A stretch of DNA of 64,000 nt from Cerrena zonata (lineage: Eukaryota > Basidiomycota > Agaricomycetes > Polyporales > Cerrenaceae): contig JASBNA010000030.1 in the NCBI GenBank assembly GCA_038087015.1, positions 124,001 to 188,000 of the forward strand, given 5' to 3'. Position numbers and translations under genes: made by a program. Shown piece by piece: positions 13,217 to 25,418 of the stretch. The notes beneath the pieces were generated by a model. It worked only from the letters and a program-made list of their open reading frames with translations, was not told where the DNA came from and searched no databases. How positions within the stretch are numbered: position 1 is the first letter of the stretch; each line of letters begins with the position of its first letter.

Positions 13217-16200
13217 TCATATGCGTTCATACATACAGATATAAGCCTTGGCCTTCAACACTTCCTCGAGAGTGGTCAAACGGACATTAGTATCGCTGAC
13301 GTACGCCCATTGTCTGGACTGTCTCGAAACATCCGAGGGCCGCCGAGCTATCCGTACTACTTGAGGGGGATGAGGGGACTGGTTGATCCTCCGACGTGGA
13401 AGGACGCGAGTTTGCCGGGGGTAAGGCTGTGTATGCAACATAATGTCCGCCGAGCTGTACAAATACCGTAAGCTATCAGTAATGAATTCATGGTCAGGAG
13501 ATCAAACGGCTTACCATATTACCAATATGAACAACCACCGCATATAACCTATACATACACCTCTCCTCCTTTTTCCCATCCACAGCCTTCTTCTTTCCCT
13601 TCTCTTTCCCCTTCTCTCGCCCAAGACCAAAATCCTCTTTTCTTGGAGCCAAGAAAGGCGCAAGGTCCAAGTACTCAGGGAACGTCACATAATCGTCCAG
13701 TTTCTTGAAACCATTCGAGAACGACATCGCATACGATTTCGATATCTGCTGAAACCGTTTGAGATGGATCATTAGAACGGGTGGTGGGTCGGCAATGAGG
13801 TAACGCTTGTACGTCCGTCTCATGATAACCTGCTGTGAACGAGGGATTCGTTTCGACTTGGACCTTTCCTTCTTCCCAGCTTGAAGGTGAAGTGTGTTAT
13901 TAACTTGAAGAGGAAGTTTCTCAGTTGACCCTCGAGGCGAAACCACAGGCGAAGTGGGCTGAGAAGCCAATGAGGATGCCTCCGAGTACGCTGACACACT
14001 ACCAGAACGGTCACTGGCGGTATCATCGAAGTCGGAATCACCAGAACTATCGGAATCATCTAGCATCCCGCTTTGCTTGGGAAATTTACCACGCTTGAGT
14101 TTGGGGGTGAGTAGTGAATCATTTGAAGGCCTGTTATCTGGAAGTACATCGGCAACTACCACTTGGCTGTTCAAGAGAGGGAAGGAAGTCTGAGCTAGAG
14201 GTGACTCTGGTGCAGTGGTCGAGATAGAAGGAATAGGCTGTCCAGCATAGATCCCTTCCTGTGCTGGAGAGGTATCTTTCCGGGCGGGAGTGACACCGTT
14301 CAGAGGTGGTGGAAGGGGCTTGGGACGTCTGGATATCGATGGAGCAGATTGTAGAGTGGTAGGTGCAGACGATACAGACGCAGCGTCATTAGAAAAAATG
14401 GATGAAGTTGAGGCATGATTCGGACTAGACGCCGCTGAGGGATGTGTAAGCTCCGGAGAAGAAGAGGCAGATGAATCCGCGGTGACATTTTGCACATCAG
14501 GTAAGGGCTCGTGCTCAACAAGGACAGGGCTATCAGGATCGCTGCTATCATCGTCCTCAAGATGATCCTCGGGATCTTGCCGACGAGGCTTGTAAGTTCC
14601 ATTAGCAATCTTCCAGCACCGATGGCAACCGACCATATTGTCACCATCCATGATTTCCACAGCAGTAAACATCCGTAGACACTCCTCTATCCCAGGCAGA
14701 TGTCCCATCTTCGAGAGAAGAGCATGCGCCGTGATAGGTGGATTGGTACTCGTCCCACTAGCCCCACTAATGGCTTGGTGTAGCATTGTGAATGCACTAG
14801 GTGTAGCGGGATGCACGTCTGCCAATAGCTGACGCAGATACGCAGTCTCTTCTCGTGTGGGCTTGGGCGGTCTAGGAGATTTCGATATTTTCGGTGGTTC
14901 GGGTTCGGTGGGCAGCTGATGGGGAGCAGGGAAAGAGGTTGAATTATTCAGCGGAAGCGTTGTTAGAGGTATCGGTCCACGTGATGGTGATATACCTCTA
15001 CTTCGAGGAACGTCTGAGACGTCACCGAACTCAGAGCCACTCTCGTAGATCGTCTTCTGCGGAATCAAAGGAGGGGTTCCTGGAGTAACATATCCTTCCT
15101 TGATATTATCGATGGTCTTGCGTCGTTCTTTCGACCGGCTTAGCCGTTTCGCGCTCTTCGCTAGGTTCATGGAGGTGCTAATCCGCCGACTAAGCTTTGT
15201 CCAGGGATCTTTCTCCTTCTTCCCCCCACTATCTTTTGGCCTAACGTCAATGTCCACGAAATCGACCTTAGGCGACGATTTATACTCCTTCTCCTCCTCA
15301 GGCTCGGCGTTAACGACCTCAAAATCATCCACTGGAGATGGGCTCGTTGGGGCAGCGGCTGGCAGTTCGGGTGTGCCCATGGGGACCACCCTGCCATCCT
15401 CCTCACTAGATTTTGGGCCCTCCACATGGTCGAAGCTCCGGCGTCGGGGGGCCTCGTTAACAGGTGGGTCCTCATCCGGAGGGGCCATATCAGTACTTCG
15501 GCGTATAGGGCTCGCGGGGACAGAAGAAGACCGCTGTAATGAGACAGCAGATAGCTCCAAATCTTTCCCGGGTTTAAATCGCAGTTTCTTAGCAAGATTC
15601 TTGAATTTGTCCCGTTTGCGTTCCTTCACGTAATCTTCTGGTTTAATGCTGAGACTGAGGTCGTTGAAATCCTCGTACGTGAGAGACACCTTCTTGCACT
15701 TCTCACAAACAAGAATGCTAGCCAGGCGTCCACCGAACAACATATCCACGAAAGAGACTAGCTTGTCTTCCCCGGAAGGTTCAGGCACCGATGTCGGAGT
15801 TTCTGCGGCGGGCGCACCGTTCGTCGCTATTGGATACGGTTCTGAATCATCTTTGCGTTTCCTTTTCTTCTTGGACTTGGGCGGCGGGGGCTGACGCTTC
15901 TTGATAACCTACAAATCATTTTAAGAAATATTGGAGTTGGAGGTGGAATTTGACTTACGTCGATTTCCTCCATTCGCATGGCGTCGAGCAAGTGCCGCAG
16001 AAATTCATGCGCATCTTGTTGCTGGAAATCGTTATACTGGTCGTATTTGGTTGCAATGGTGTACAGAAGATCCCTAACAAATGAATATAGCGTGTGTCAG
16101 CACAGAGCACATAGCATTCTTCAGGAGATGTACTGAAAGATAGCAGTTCGGAATAGCCAGGTGGGAAATTCCAGTTCGAGTAAGAAAATGAAACCGTCGA

Positions 16201-16948
16201 TATCCCAGTCAACAGAATATTTGTGTGGCGTAGTACTAATTAGCACTTTAATGCTACGCACCATGACAGCTGACGTGCTGTCACGGACTCTTCCATACCC
16301 CGAGTTGAGCTTGTCGCCGAGAGTTGCACTGACCAGTATACGTTGCTGAGATATCGACCGCGCCGGCCTCGAGGTGATATAGGCATCACTTGTGATGACT
16401 CAAAATAATACATGCACGATTGAGAGCATACAATGTGCGGTAATATTTGATGTTCGGAAGGACCTGATGTTTACGAGGTAGGAATAAATGAACGTACTTT
16501 GGACTCATGCCCTGCCTCTGACGAGCATCCTGAAGATCCCAAGCTTTCTGTAGTGTATCAATGAAATGATCACCGAGCGTCATTCCCTCGACATAGTCTT
16601 GTTTACACTCCATTCCACGGCCATTGGTCAGTAGAGGTGAACGTCTCGACAGGATCGAGGTGCCTGCAATATCATGAAATGGAGATGGCAACCTTCCATC
16701 TCGAATCAGTTCATGAAGCAAGGAGGTAGCTATTAGCTGCAGAATAGGTCGCTGGTTTTAGATTTACTGTAATATGCTGTTTGTTGAATAGAAGGACGTA
16801 CTCCTTGCAACGTAGAGTTCATGAAGCAGGTATTGCCATGGTTCACCAATCCTGGGGGTAAATAGGCATCCTTCTCCTCTTCCTCCCGTTGTTTACGAGC
16901 CTTGTAGATTTCTTGTGGAGTTTGTTTCTTTTCGTGCCTCTTCAACAT
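13217..16948 (-). CDS. Ubiquitin-specific protease (USP/UCH family C19)
   Basis: Cysteine protease removing ubiquitin from proteins. Exons 16948-16802, 16736-16498, 16073-15959, 15908-13515, 13454-13406, 13347-13217; about 1024 aa. The Cys box is NHGNTCFMNSTLQG (Cys41). The QQDAHEFLRHLLDAMRMEE block follows, then a zinc-binding CEKC...CHRC pair interrupted by a ~250-residue Ser/Pro-rich insertion. After a second Ser-rich insertion comes LIADPPPVLMIHLKRF, and the His box GGHYVAYTALP. The end, QWAYVSDTNVRLTTLEEVL, is typical of USP catalytic domains. The arrangement resembles USP16/45-like enzymes. The intron between exons 2 and 3 is 424 bp, far longer than its neighbours. The last intron (13348-13405, donor gtcctt) is inferred because the frame must change between the His box and QWAYVSD. 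Confidence 0.92.
16074..16497 (-). other. Unusually long intron of the USP gene
   Basis: It separates MSPK from DLLYTIATKYDQYNDF, which are contiguous in the protein family. It is about eight times the length of other introns here. It contains an open stretch of about 75 codons on the same strand, with LGDKLNSGYGRVRDS and later DWDIDGFIFLLELEFPTWLF, ending in a stop. I recognise no family. It may be an inserted repeat fragment or a cassette exon. Confidence 0.6.
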
Positions 16949-17127
16949 GGCAGGGGTTTAACAGTAAAGAATGTTACTGCCCGGAGGCGCAATGTACAGT
17001 TGAAAGTTGGGGGGAAGGTTAGGGGACAGTGTTACTTTATGGGCGCTTATACTAATCGGCCACTGTTTGCAGTTCAAATTACGGCAGCACAACATTGTAA
17101 TCTAAAAGTGTGTTCATTAATGTTTAC

Positions 17128-18505
17128 TTATAGCAATTCTAACATTTCCCGCAGCTTCCGTAGTAGTTCAGCGTTCTCTTCATCTGTCCCTACAGTGATC
17201 CGCAGACCCCCTGCACATCCCAGCTCACTCCCTCGATACCTTACCACGACACCCCTTTCTTCTGCTAGGGTCTTGTAAATATTTTGTGCCCGAACGCTGT
17301 CTGGCTTGCCACTCCCATTCTTTTCGAGAACAGGCACGACGACAAAGTTAGCAGCGTTCCCTCCGATGGAAGATCCTAAACCTAACGGTGCAAGCTCCGC
17401 CAGACTGTCCAAGAGTGCTTTCCGTGATGCTACTAGCTTAGCCACCTTCTCCCGCATCGCCGTCACTGCGGTTGGTGATAGAGCGGACAATGCGAGCGAA
17501 GCAGTTGGCGTTGAGACGTTGTATGGTGCTTTGGTATTCATGAGGATCTGAATCAGTGCGGGATGAGCGATCGCAATCCCCAGCCTTTGGATATCATCAG
17601 CGTTTTGTTTTTCTCGTGTCAAGGACTGTTTCCTTACCTGATTGCTGCCAGTCCGAAGCTCTTGCTTAGAGTTTGGAGAACGCAAACGTTTGCATAATCC
17701 TTGACCAGTGAGGCGGCACTAGCGTCTTCACCCGCAAAGTCAATATAGGCTTCGTCAACCACGACAATACCCTTGAAATTCTCGTATTCAAGCAGTTCCC
17801 GTATCACTTTAAGTGGAATCAAAGTTCCGGTAGGGTTCCCAGGTGAGCATAGGAAGATCAATCTGATAGAGGGATCAGCATCCACTGCTTTCTTGACCTA
17901 AATCCACAGTATACGATAAGCGTCCATCAGTCAAGCTTGGAATCTAAAGAGAAAGCTCACACCTCCGCTAAGCGTAATGAAAACCGGCCCTTCTCTCCTC
18001 CTTCACCTTGCGCGCCCGATACTTCCAAAGGGCATTTTACCACACCGACATCGTTCACTTGTGCACAAACCGAGTACATTCCATAGGTGGGTGGCGTAAT
18101 AAGAATCTTCTCTTTTCCCGGTGCAACACAGATCCTCATAAGCAAATCAATGACTTCGTCCGATCCGACACCAAGGAAAACATATTCCGTGCCAGGGATG
18201 TTTCGCAACTCGGCAATCCTTGACTTGATCGGATCGTGAGTCGGAGAAGGGTAGCGGTGGAGATCGAGGTCAAGTGTATGCTCTAATTCAGGTTCGAGAG
18301 TTGCTTGAGAGTTCTGTGTGCTTGGATATGGTATTGAATGCCCAAGCGCATTTTCGTTCGCATCAAGGAGGATTCCCTCTGAGTAGTCATCTCGTGCACA
18401 TCGATAGGGATGCAATGAGAGAATGTTTGGTCGAATTACTTTTTCGATGTCAAAATGAGCGGGCTTGGTGGGGTACAGCGCAGAGGGGAGTCCGAGAATT
18501 GGCAT
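17128..18505 (-). CDS. HIS5: Histidinol-phosphate aminotransferase
   Basis: PLP enzyme converting imidazole-acetol phosphate to histidinol phosphate in histidine biosynthesis. Exons 18505-17963, 17897-17638, 17584-17128; 419 aa, normal for the fungal enzyme. The N terminus has VIRPNILSLHPYRCARDDYSEGILLDANENALG, the typical opening of class I/II HisC proteins. Further on are FLGVGSDEVIDLLMR, LIFLCSPGNPTGT, VVVDEAYIDF, and the PLP-lysine loop TLSKSFGLAAIRLGIA, in which SKSFG carries the Schiff-base lysine. The C-terminal GVVVRYRG...LRITVG holds the substrate-carboxylate Arg. The gene is divergent from the MYND gene, and the 230-bp gap contains Gcn4-like sites. Confidence 0.95.
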
Positions 18506-18577
18506 TTTGGCAGGTTTAGTGGGTCCCCTACAGACCTATCTTGAGATATGAATATAAACGATACGAATCGGAAGAAA

Positions 18578-18604
18578 TGACTCGAGTATGAGTCGAAAGA
18601 CTCA
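18578..18604. promoter_or_regulatory. Cluster of Gcn4/Cpc1-like sites upstream of HIS5
   Basis: TGACTC at 18578-18583, TGAGTC at 18589-18594 and GACTCA at 18599-18604, within 100 bp of the HIS5 start. TGASTCA-type sites are bound by Gcn4/Cpc1 in fungi to induce amino-acid biosynthesis genes. Binding here is inferred. Confidence 0.45.
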
Positions 18605-18735
18605 GAGGTGACTTGAGATGAATAAAGATAAGATAAACACATCACAATCTAATCTAATCTAAATGAATTCCACTGACAGCCCTCTAGTTAACAAGCTTAG
18701 CTACTAAGCTAGGTTCTTTCTAACCACCATTAAAC

Positions 18736-21102
18736 ATGCCCGGTCCGAGAAAGAAAAAGCAGAATACTCATAACAGAAAAGCGAGTGCAAGCACTCCGAA
18801 ATCTCCTGCCTCTGATGAGACTCCTCTGGGTTCTCTCTTCCGCGATATTGAAATATCGGAAGGATGGGGTTCAGAACTTGCGTACCTTTGCGACTACTTT
18901 GAGCTTCCTGGTAAAGTCCTTCTAGGTTATACCGACTACGCTAAACACTCAAATGTGAATCGAAAGACATCAATACGCGTAGTGGACTGAAAAGGGTACA
19001 CGCTAGGTTTGAGAATATCAGCCAGAAGCTCGACTACGCATTTTCCGAGGCCAAAAAGGTCGGAAATGCGAAGGTCATGGAAGGCATCTGTGGGATCTGG
19101 ACCAAGATGTGCCATGATGCACTTTTGAGGAACAAACTTTTCATGCAAGGTACACGACTGTAACGCGTACACAGTTGTTGCAACATCGACTCGATTCTGA
19201 TAATTCCGTTTTAGGTTTGCTTCCGAGGCTAATATTCTTGCTGGACAATCGAGCGACGCGTTATACCTCTTTGAGGTCACTTAGGATTCTCACTCATCAT
19301 GGTGGTGAGCAAATCTGCGCAGAGATCGCCAAAGAAACTCCAATCTTTGTCCGACTGATGGAAGAATTTCCTAACGACCCAGAGGTCAACGAGGAACTCA
19401 TCAGTATCATTGCCCACACCACTGGCGTGGTGATAAATAACGAGACTATTCCCATTCGTTTCAAAAAGCTTATCGACATGCCCACCCTTCTCAAGCTCAT
19501 CTGTAACGCTATGTGTCGGCCAGACACACGTTACCTTTCGCCTAGTCACGCTCTATCCTTCTTCATGTCCGCCTCGTTTCACTATGCGCGAGAGATGAAG
19601 ACATTCCCGCCCGTTATGAACTTACTGGTAGCCTGCCTTCGAAGCAAAGACCTATCTCTGCGGTGTAACGTTTTTGTCACCCTGCTGCGCATAAACATGG
19701 TTGATGCTGAAGAAGACAATCGTAATTTGGATCCACAGAAGCTGATGGCTTCAATCGAGCGAGGATTCCCCGATCACCTTGCTGAGTTCGCTTTTAACTA
19801 CGGCATGAAGAACACTGAAGTGTACTCAACACTGTACTGTATGCGAGACTTCCAGCAAGCCATGATGGAATGCGCGCGAGACCATAACCTGTTGAAACTA
19901 GGACGTACTATAGCCGATCTTATACTCCAGACCGAATACTCTGTTGCCGATGGTGGCTTTCAAGCAATGAACGAGCGTACAGGCAAGATGGAGATCATGG
20001 ACCTTGGCTTGCCCTTCAAGATGTGGTCAGATTCTCTTCCACATTGTGGCAAGGCACTCCGTCAAAATGGCGAACTGGATAAGGCTGATATTGTGGAAAT
20101 CAAGCACTGGATCATGAAGCAGAAGATTGGTCAAGCAATAGAAATTGCGAAAACGGGTATCAAGCGTAACCCCAATGTCGCGTACTTCTACTATGCCATC
20201 GGCCTAGGTGCAGACTCTCGGGAAGCATTGCGAGCGGTGAAGAAAGGGTTGAAAGCGAAACAAACCTCACCTTTCGTATCTACATACCTGCTATGGCGAG
20301 GAGTGGACAGCGCGGGGCAGCTCGGTGTTACTACCCTAGCCAACACCCCTGCTGGCGACCAGCGGTGGTCGGAAGGTGTAGCTTTCCTTATGTCCGCTTA
20401 CGACGACGCTAAGAAGTTTATCAACGAGGCCCCACCAGATGCGAAGCGTATGCAAACAATGCTCAATTGGTACATCATCTTGCACATTGCTATTCACGGG
20501 CCGGAGCTCTCAGTTGAATTACGAGAAATCGAGGTGTGTTGTTGGTTACCTCATCTCAGCTCCTTCCCATTCATGATACCTTGACAGCCTACGATGAAAA
20601 AGCTTGATCTTTCGCGTCAATTCCTAGAATTCATGAATATTCCCAATAAGAAGACGCAGCTCCGTTTGACGCGGGAGATGATCATGCATCTCTACACGCC
20701 CGCTGTCAAGAACAACACCTTTTTCATCGAGAAGCTTGATACGCTCCACATTACAACCGAGAAGTCGCAGGAGAAGTCAACAGAGAAAGCGGAGGATACC
20801 CTTGCCGCTTGGATCGAAGGTTTGCAGATTGATGATGCCGAGAATGGCGAACTAGGTCAATACCATCATCATTGCAGGACGTACAAAGTTGCCATGATCA
20901 ACAAGGCCGATCTTGAACTTTATAGATGTTCTCATTGTGAGAACCCTAGTGCTGTGTTAAAGAAATGTGGAGGATGTGGAAAGTCCAGGTACAATACGGT
21001 GGTAACTCATGAAGTCTCATACTCAAGAATTATCTTAGGTATTGCGATTCTAGCTGTCAGAAGCTCCACTGGCCGGAGCACAAAAAGCTTTGCAAGGCAT
21101 AA
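18736..21102 (+). CDS. MYND-type zinc-finger protein with helical-repeat body
   Basis: Exons 18736-18910, 18967-19149, 19215-20533, 20588-20988, 21039-21102; 713 aa. The N terminus is basic (MPGPRKKKQNTHNRK). The body is largely helical, with armadillo/HEAT-like character (LLPRLIFLLDNRATRYTSLRSLRILTHHGG), then TPR-like segments (NPNVAYFYYAIGLGADSREALRAV). The extreme C terminus is a complete MYND finger: C-x2-C (CSHC), C-x2-C (CGGC), YCDSSCQKLHW, H...C, read across the last intron. MYND fingers mediate protein-protein contacts, often in transcriptional repression. The first intron ends at gaaag because only that acceptor keeps DINTRSGLKRVHARF in frame. The exact function is unknown. Confidence 0.88.
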
Positions 21103-21464
21103 ACCGCTGTATTCCGTGTCGCAACTTGATAATGTATGTACTAATATTGTGCTCTATATCCTTAATGCTCTGGTATGTACTCGAAAAAGTTGTACCATTA
21201 CTTTATGATGTGAGTAGGTATCATCATCTGTCACACCGGATGGTATCTGATAAACATCTATAGTTCTACTCTCCGAAATCAGACGTTTACGCGCGTGTTT
21301 CATTCCATTCTTAAAATGCATATCTTACGGTGATGAATGTGATTCTATCTGCTGTGCGTCGTCATGTCAGACAAGGCAACTGTCAATCCACGGGAAATGT
21401 CGATGTTCTCTTGTTCGGACTTGTAAAATACACGGTACTTACGTCGCTCCTCCCTTGAACGTAT
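21103..21464. other. Intergenic
   Basis: 3' flank of the MYND gene and promoter of the GH76-like gene; no site assigned. Confidence 0.45.
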
Positions 21465-23912
21465 ATGCCGAAGACAATGGCCCTCTACACCCTACTTGCC
21501 TTGTTTCTGTTGCAGCCGTTGGTTTTAACACAGAATCTCTCGTTCCAGACCCAATGGATTGTGAGTTTTAGATTTATAGATCGTACATATACTTACATCA
21601 TTCAGAACACAACATCTACTTCAAGCGGGAATGAACGCATTCAAGTTGCTCAGAAGGTGATCGACACGCTAATCCAAAGTTCATTTGACCTCGATCACAG
21701 CTACCATATGATGTCTGCCCTCGCTACATACGATTATTTCACCTCTGGGAAGACAAACTATGCTACAGTAGTTAGCAACTTGCTACAAGCTAGTGCGGCC
21801 TTCCTGCCTTCTCTGTAAGTAACTATAATGCATACTTAATGGACATTATCAATTACTTATCTTCTCTAGACAGCAGGTCTGTAAATTCCCTTGCAACTAA
21901 TGGAAGTGCACAACTAGACTGCGATGATAGACTTCTGCCTTGAACATTCCTCTGTATGTTTTACCAAACTATATGCTGAACCCGTCTCATCATTTTTTCC
22001 AATTCAGAGATTGGGGGCTATCTGCCATGTATGCATACAGAGCATATCAAGAGACTACCTTCCTCCACAACGCCATTGCGATATGGGAAATTGCAACGCC
22101 GTTTTCTATAACCACAGACGACGCTAGTGCAGGTTATCATCCTTTGAGACAAGGTGCATTTGGGTGTAATGACAGTAAGCTCTAAACGACCACGAAATCA
22201 TTTCTCATAATGACTTAGTTTTAGCATCTGTTGCGGGCGGCGTTTTCCTGGTAAGCCAAAGCCAGATTCTATATGTAAAGCGACTCGAACGGGTGTAGGT
22301 GATCGATAATCCTCAAGATATGGATGTCAATACTGGTACTGTCGGGTACGTTGTCTTATCAATGACCGTAACATGTGCCACATTCAGATAATATTCCACA
22401 GGGCCTATATGATGTGAAGCAAGTTATCTCAATATTCTACGGTACAGCACTGACCCAGTTTTCAGGTTATCCGCATATCTATTCGAAGCCACAGCAAACC
22501 AGACATATTATGACGCAGCAGACCTCTCTCGCCGCTTCATTCGGTTACATCTTTATGATAATGAAACAGGCATCACTATGGATACGTTTTCCACCAGTTT
22601 ATGCTCTCTAGTAAACCCTGGTGACATTTACACCTACAATACCGCGTTGCACTTGGAAGGAGTTGCCGTCCTAGCTAACAGCTCTCAAGATCTGACACTG
22701 ACCGAGTTGTACGTCTATATATGCGCTACGATAGATGTTCATTCACTAATGATTGAGTATATAGTGCCGACGAGTTGTCTATACATGCGATGTCTGCTAC
22801 GGAATGGGTAGCCGCAAATGGGACTATCACAGAAAGTAAGAATCGGGATCTTCCTTGATTGTCGAGCTATGACTAGATCACATTTACAGCTACCAACAAC
22901 GGTAGATTGGCGGCGTCGGACAAAGGTATATAGCTCTTCGCCGTCTATTTAGTATCTAACTTCGCTTAGGAATGCTCATCAGGGCTCTGCTCGAACATTG
23001 GTTTCGGAGACCAAACAGCTTGGACGTGGCGAGGTTGGTTGAAAGTTTCATTACTATACAGGTCTGCATTACGTCTGATATATTAAGATACTTCGCTGAC
23101 GGTAATATTTAAGTACAACGCTCTCTTAAGCATTGCACGGACGCCCGGGACCGATATATTTTCTCAAAGTTGGTGTGGTCCACCAACCACATCTCTACTT
23201 CCTGCCAGTCAACTAGGCGCTCTTGACGTCTTTAACTCAGTTATCGGTCTTGCCAACGACTCGCAGGCTCCGAGTCCCTCGATGTGAATTTATCTCCGGC
23301 TCATCAATATCAATTCCAAACTAACCGCAATAATATAGCCAGAGTTCCTCTACATCGGTCACTATGAGTATTGCACCGACAGCCACTTCTCCGATCTCCT
23401 CAACATCACATGATGGACGTGACTTAGGCCTCATTATTGGACTGACAATCGGATGTGTCATCTTTCTATGCATAGCGTTAGTGATCGTTGTTTTCACCCT
23501 TTTCCGTTGCCGTAAGGTTGGAAATCATGGTCATGCAAGGTTTAGGAGATCATCTTCGGAAGGCAATTGGAGTGCATCTCCTGAGTCAGATTTCTCTTCG
23601 TCTATCTCTCCCTTCTCTGCACAGATACCATCTTCAGGTACGTGTTCAGTTTGTCTAAAAGGGTTGATTTTGCTGACCGTCGTAAACTCATCAGGTGCCA
23701 CGATGCTCGTAAAATTGAGAATGGAAATACAACCGGATATTCAACCTATACTCTTACCGGTTCAGAATCGTCTTTCAGAGCCTCCTGTCCCCTCCCAAGA
23801 GTCTATTCGTGACCTCGTGTATCGTCTTAATCAAGCTATATCGCAGCTTCCGCCTCCTGTGGACGAGGATACGTCGTCTATAGGTCCGCCACAATACCAA
23901 AGCGTGTTATAA
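21465..23912 (+). CDS. GH76-like (six-hairpin) secreted protein with C-terminal membrane anchor
   Basis: Resembles basidiomycete GH76 proteins, whose characterised relatives act on alpha-1,6-mannans; activity here is inferred. A signal peptide opens it (MALYTLLALFLLQPLVLTQ). Supported exons: 21465-21560, 21606-21814, one around 22010-22172 (DWGLSAMYAYRAYQ), then short exons carrying ASVAGGVFLVIDNPQ. The large exon encoding SAYLFEATANQTYYDAADLS to TLTEL ends near 22706. Later exons encode ADELSIHAMSATEWVAANG, GMLIRALLEHWFRRPNSLDVARL and SWCGPPTTSLLPASQLGALD. The tail is Ser/Thr-rich, followed by one transmembrane helix (LGLIIGLTIGCVIFLCIALV) and a ~130-residue cytosolic segment. Exon borders between 21815 and 22010, and near 22340-22470, are uncertain. 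Confidence 0.8.
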
Positions 23913-24062
23913 ATACACTTTTCTTTATTACTTTCGTTCGAAATATTGGTCGATCGTGTCACGAAACAACGCACAGAAATTTGGTTGGTAATACTCAGAG
24001 CTACAAAGTCAGATTGAAACATAAGCATCACTCCTACAGTCATAAATACTGTAGTGCTTTTG

Positions 24063-25025
24063 TCAGGAAATCTCGACCCCACTGAGTCTCGAAGTCGAGA
24101 CATTTCTACAGAAAACAATCAGTATACCACCAAACCCACGCAATCGATACATACTTCTCTTCGTGACAAAGCTTGCAACTCGGACTGTCCATCGCAAAGA
24201 AGAACACGATCAAGGGCGGAATGAACCCGATCAGGGCCATAGGCATCATCACTGAAGCGACAGTTGTCGATTCACTAACCCACACCAAAATCCCGACGTG
24301 GACGAAAGCACATACGCATCCCGCCAAGAAGCAGAAGATGCAATGCTGCAGGAGAAACCTCCATCCTCGTGCAACACCAAACGCGTGTAGGATTTTGCCT
24401 TCAGTATCACCTCGTAGAAGAAACTGATTGAGTGATTTCATATCTTTGAGCGTATCAGGGACATTCGGACGACGGTGCTGAAGCCTTGGGAAATGAGGTA
24501 TGTCAGCGGCGCCCGAAGCAGGGCTACTTGTTTTATCTTCGGACTTCTCGGAGTCCTTTTTGTTGTGATGAAGGAAGATCCTTCTGGGATATCCGTGACT
24601 GCAGCTCATATAGAGTCTACGAGCAGCAGTGGGTACCGAGGTGACGGCAAGAAGGAGCAAGACGGAGGAAAGTGTGGCTCCAAGGTTCAGAATCAACCCT
24701 GCATACGCGAAAATTCGTAAAGCAGTATCTGATGCTGTGGGATCGGGGCTGGCAGGCTCGAGTCCGCCCACAAAGGATGCTTCAACCTGAGCAAGTAATG
24801 CTGTCTGTAGAAACTAGTGTTAGCCGAAGGTACACATTACATACGGATAGAGTACATACTACGATTGCTACAGCCTGCAGCCGTACAACCCAACCGTTCA
24901 TCACGCTTGACGGTGTTTGAGGGAGTTCATCTATAACATAACTCATCGGTGTCGGTAACATTGATTTAGTAATGGTAAAACATACAATCAAAAGGCGTAA
25001 GATCATGTTCATCGGAAGATGACAT
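24063..25025 (-). CDS. Four-helix membrane protein, family copy 1
   Basis: Exons 25025-24986, 24930-24860, 24804-24155, 24105-24063; 267 aa. No characterised family recognised. Hydrophobic segments: VVRLQAVAIVTALLAQVEASF, IFAYAGLILNLGATLSSVLLLLAV, LQHCIFCFLAGCVCAFVHVGILVWV, and MMPMALIGFIPPLIVFFFAM. A hydrophilic loop with Lys/Ser-rich sequence lies between helices 2 and 3, and a CKLCHEEK motif follows helix 4. A paralogue at 62087-63035 has the same four-exon plan and about the same length. The start ATG precedes MSSSDEHDLTPFDYELPQ. A TATA-like TATAAAAG lies at 25156-25163, about 130 bp upstream. Confidence 0.85.
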
Positions 25026-25418
25026 AGTATCTGGTTTACGTTAACCGAGACCACAAGGAGAAGGGTGAGACTCGATATCTGGTGTCAGTCGCTCTGTAAA
25101 GGTTGGGACAAAACATGTAGTGGAGCAAGTCAGATGAACTTAGATCAAGGGCATTCTTTTATAGAGTTTGACAGGGCGCGGGGCGCTGTATACAGTGAGT
25201 ATTCAAAGATGGATACAAAGCTGAGACGCTGAGAATGTCAACCTAGTAAGCTCAAACGTTCCCGAAGGTACGGTGATGTCAACTGCCACCTGTACATGAG
25301 GCAGTTCACAAATCGAGGATAACGTTATGCATGACGGGAACGCTATAATATGAATATACACGGAGCGGACTTCTTGGTGCGGTAGTTATCGAAACATCAC
25401 CTTACATTCATTGTATAT
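25026..25418. other. Intergenic; promoter of membrane-protein copy 1
   Basis: Contains the TATA-like motif at 25156-25163 (minus strand); otherwise nothing recognised. Confidence 0.45.

Noticed and set aside
13097..13471. Plus-strand 124-codon open frame
   Set aside because: Antisense of the last exons of the ubiquitin protease, which carry the conserved SDTNVRLTTLEEVL end.
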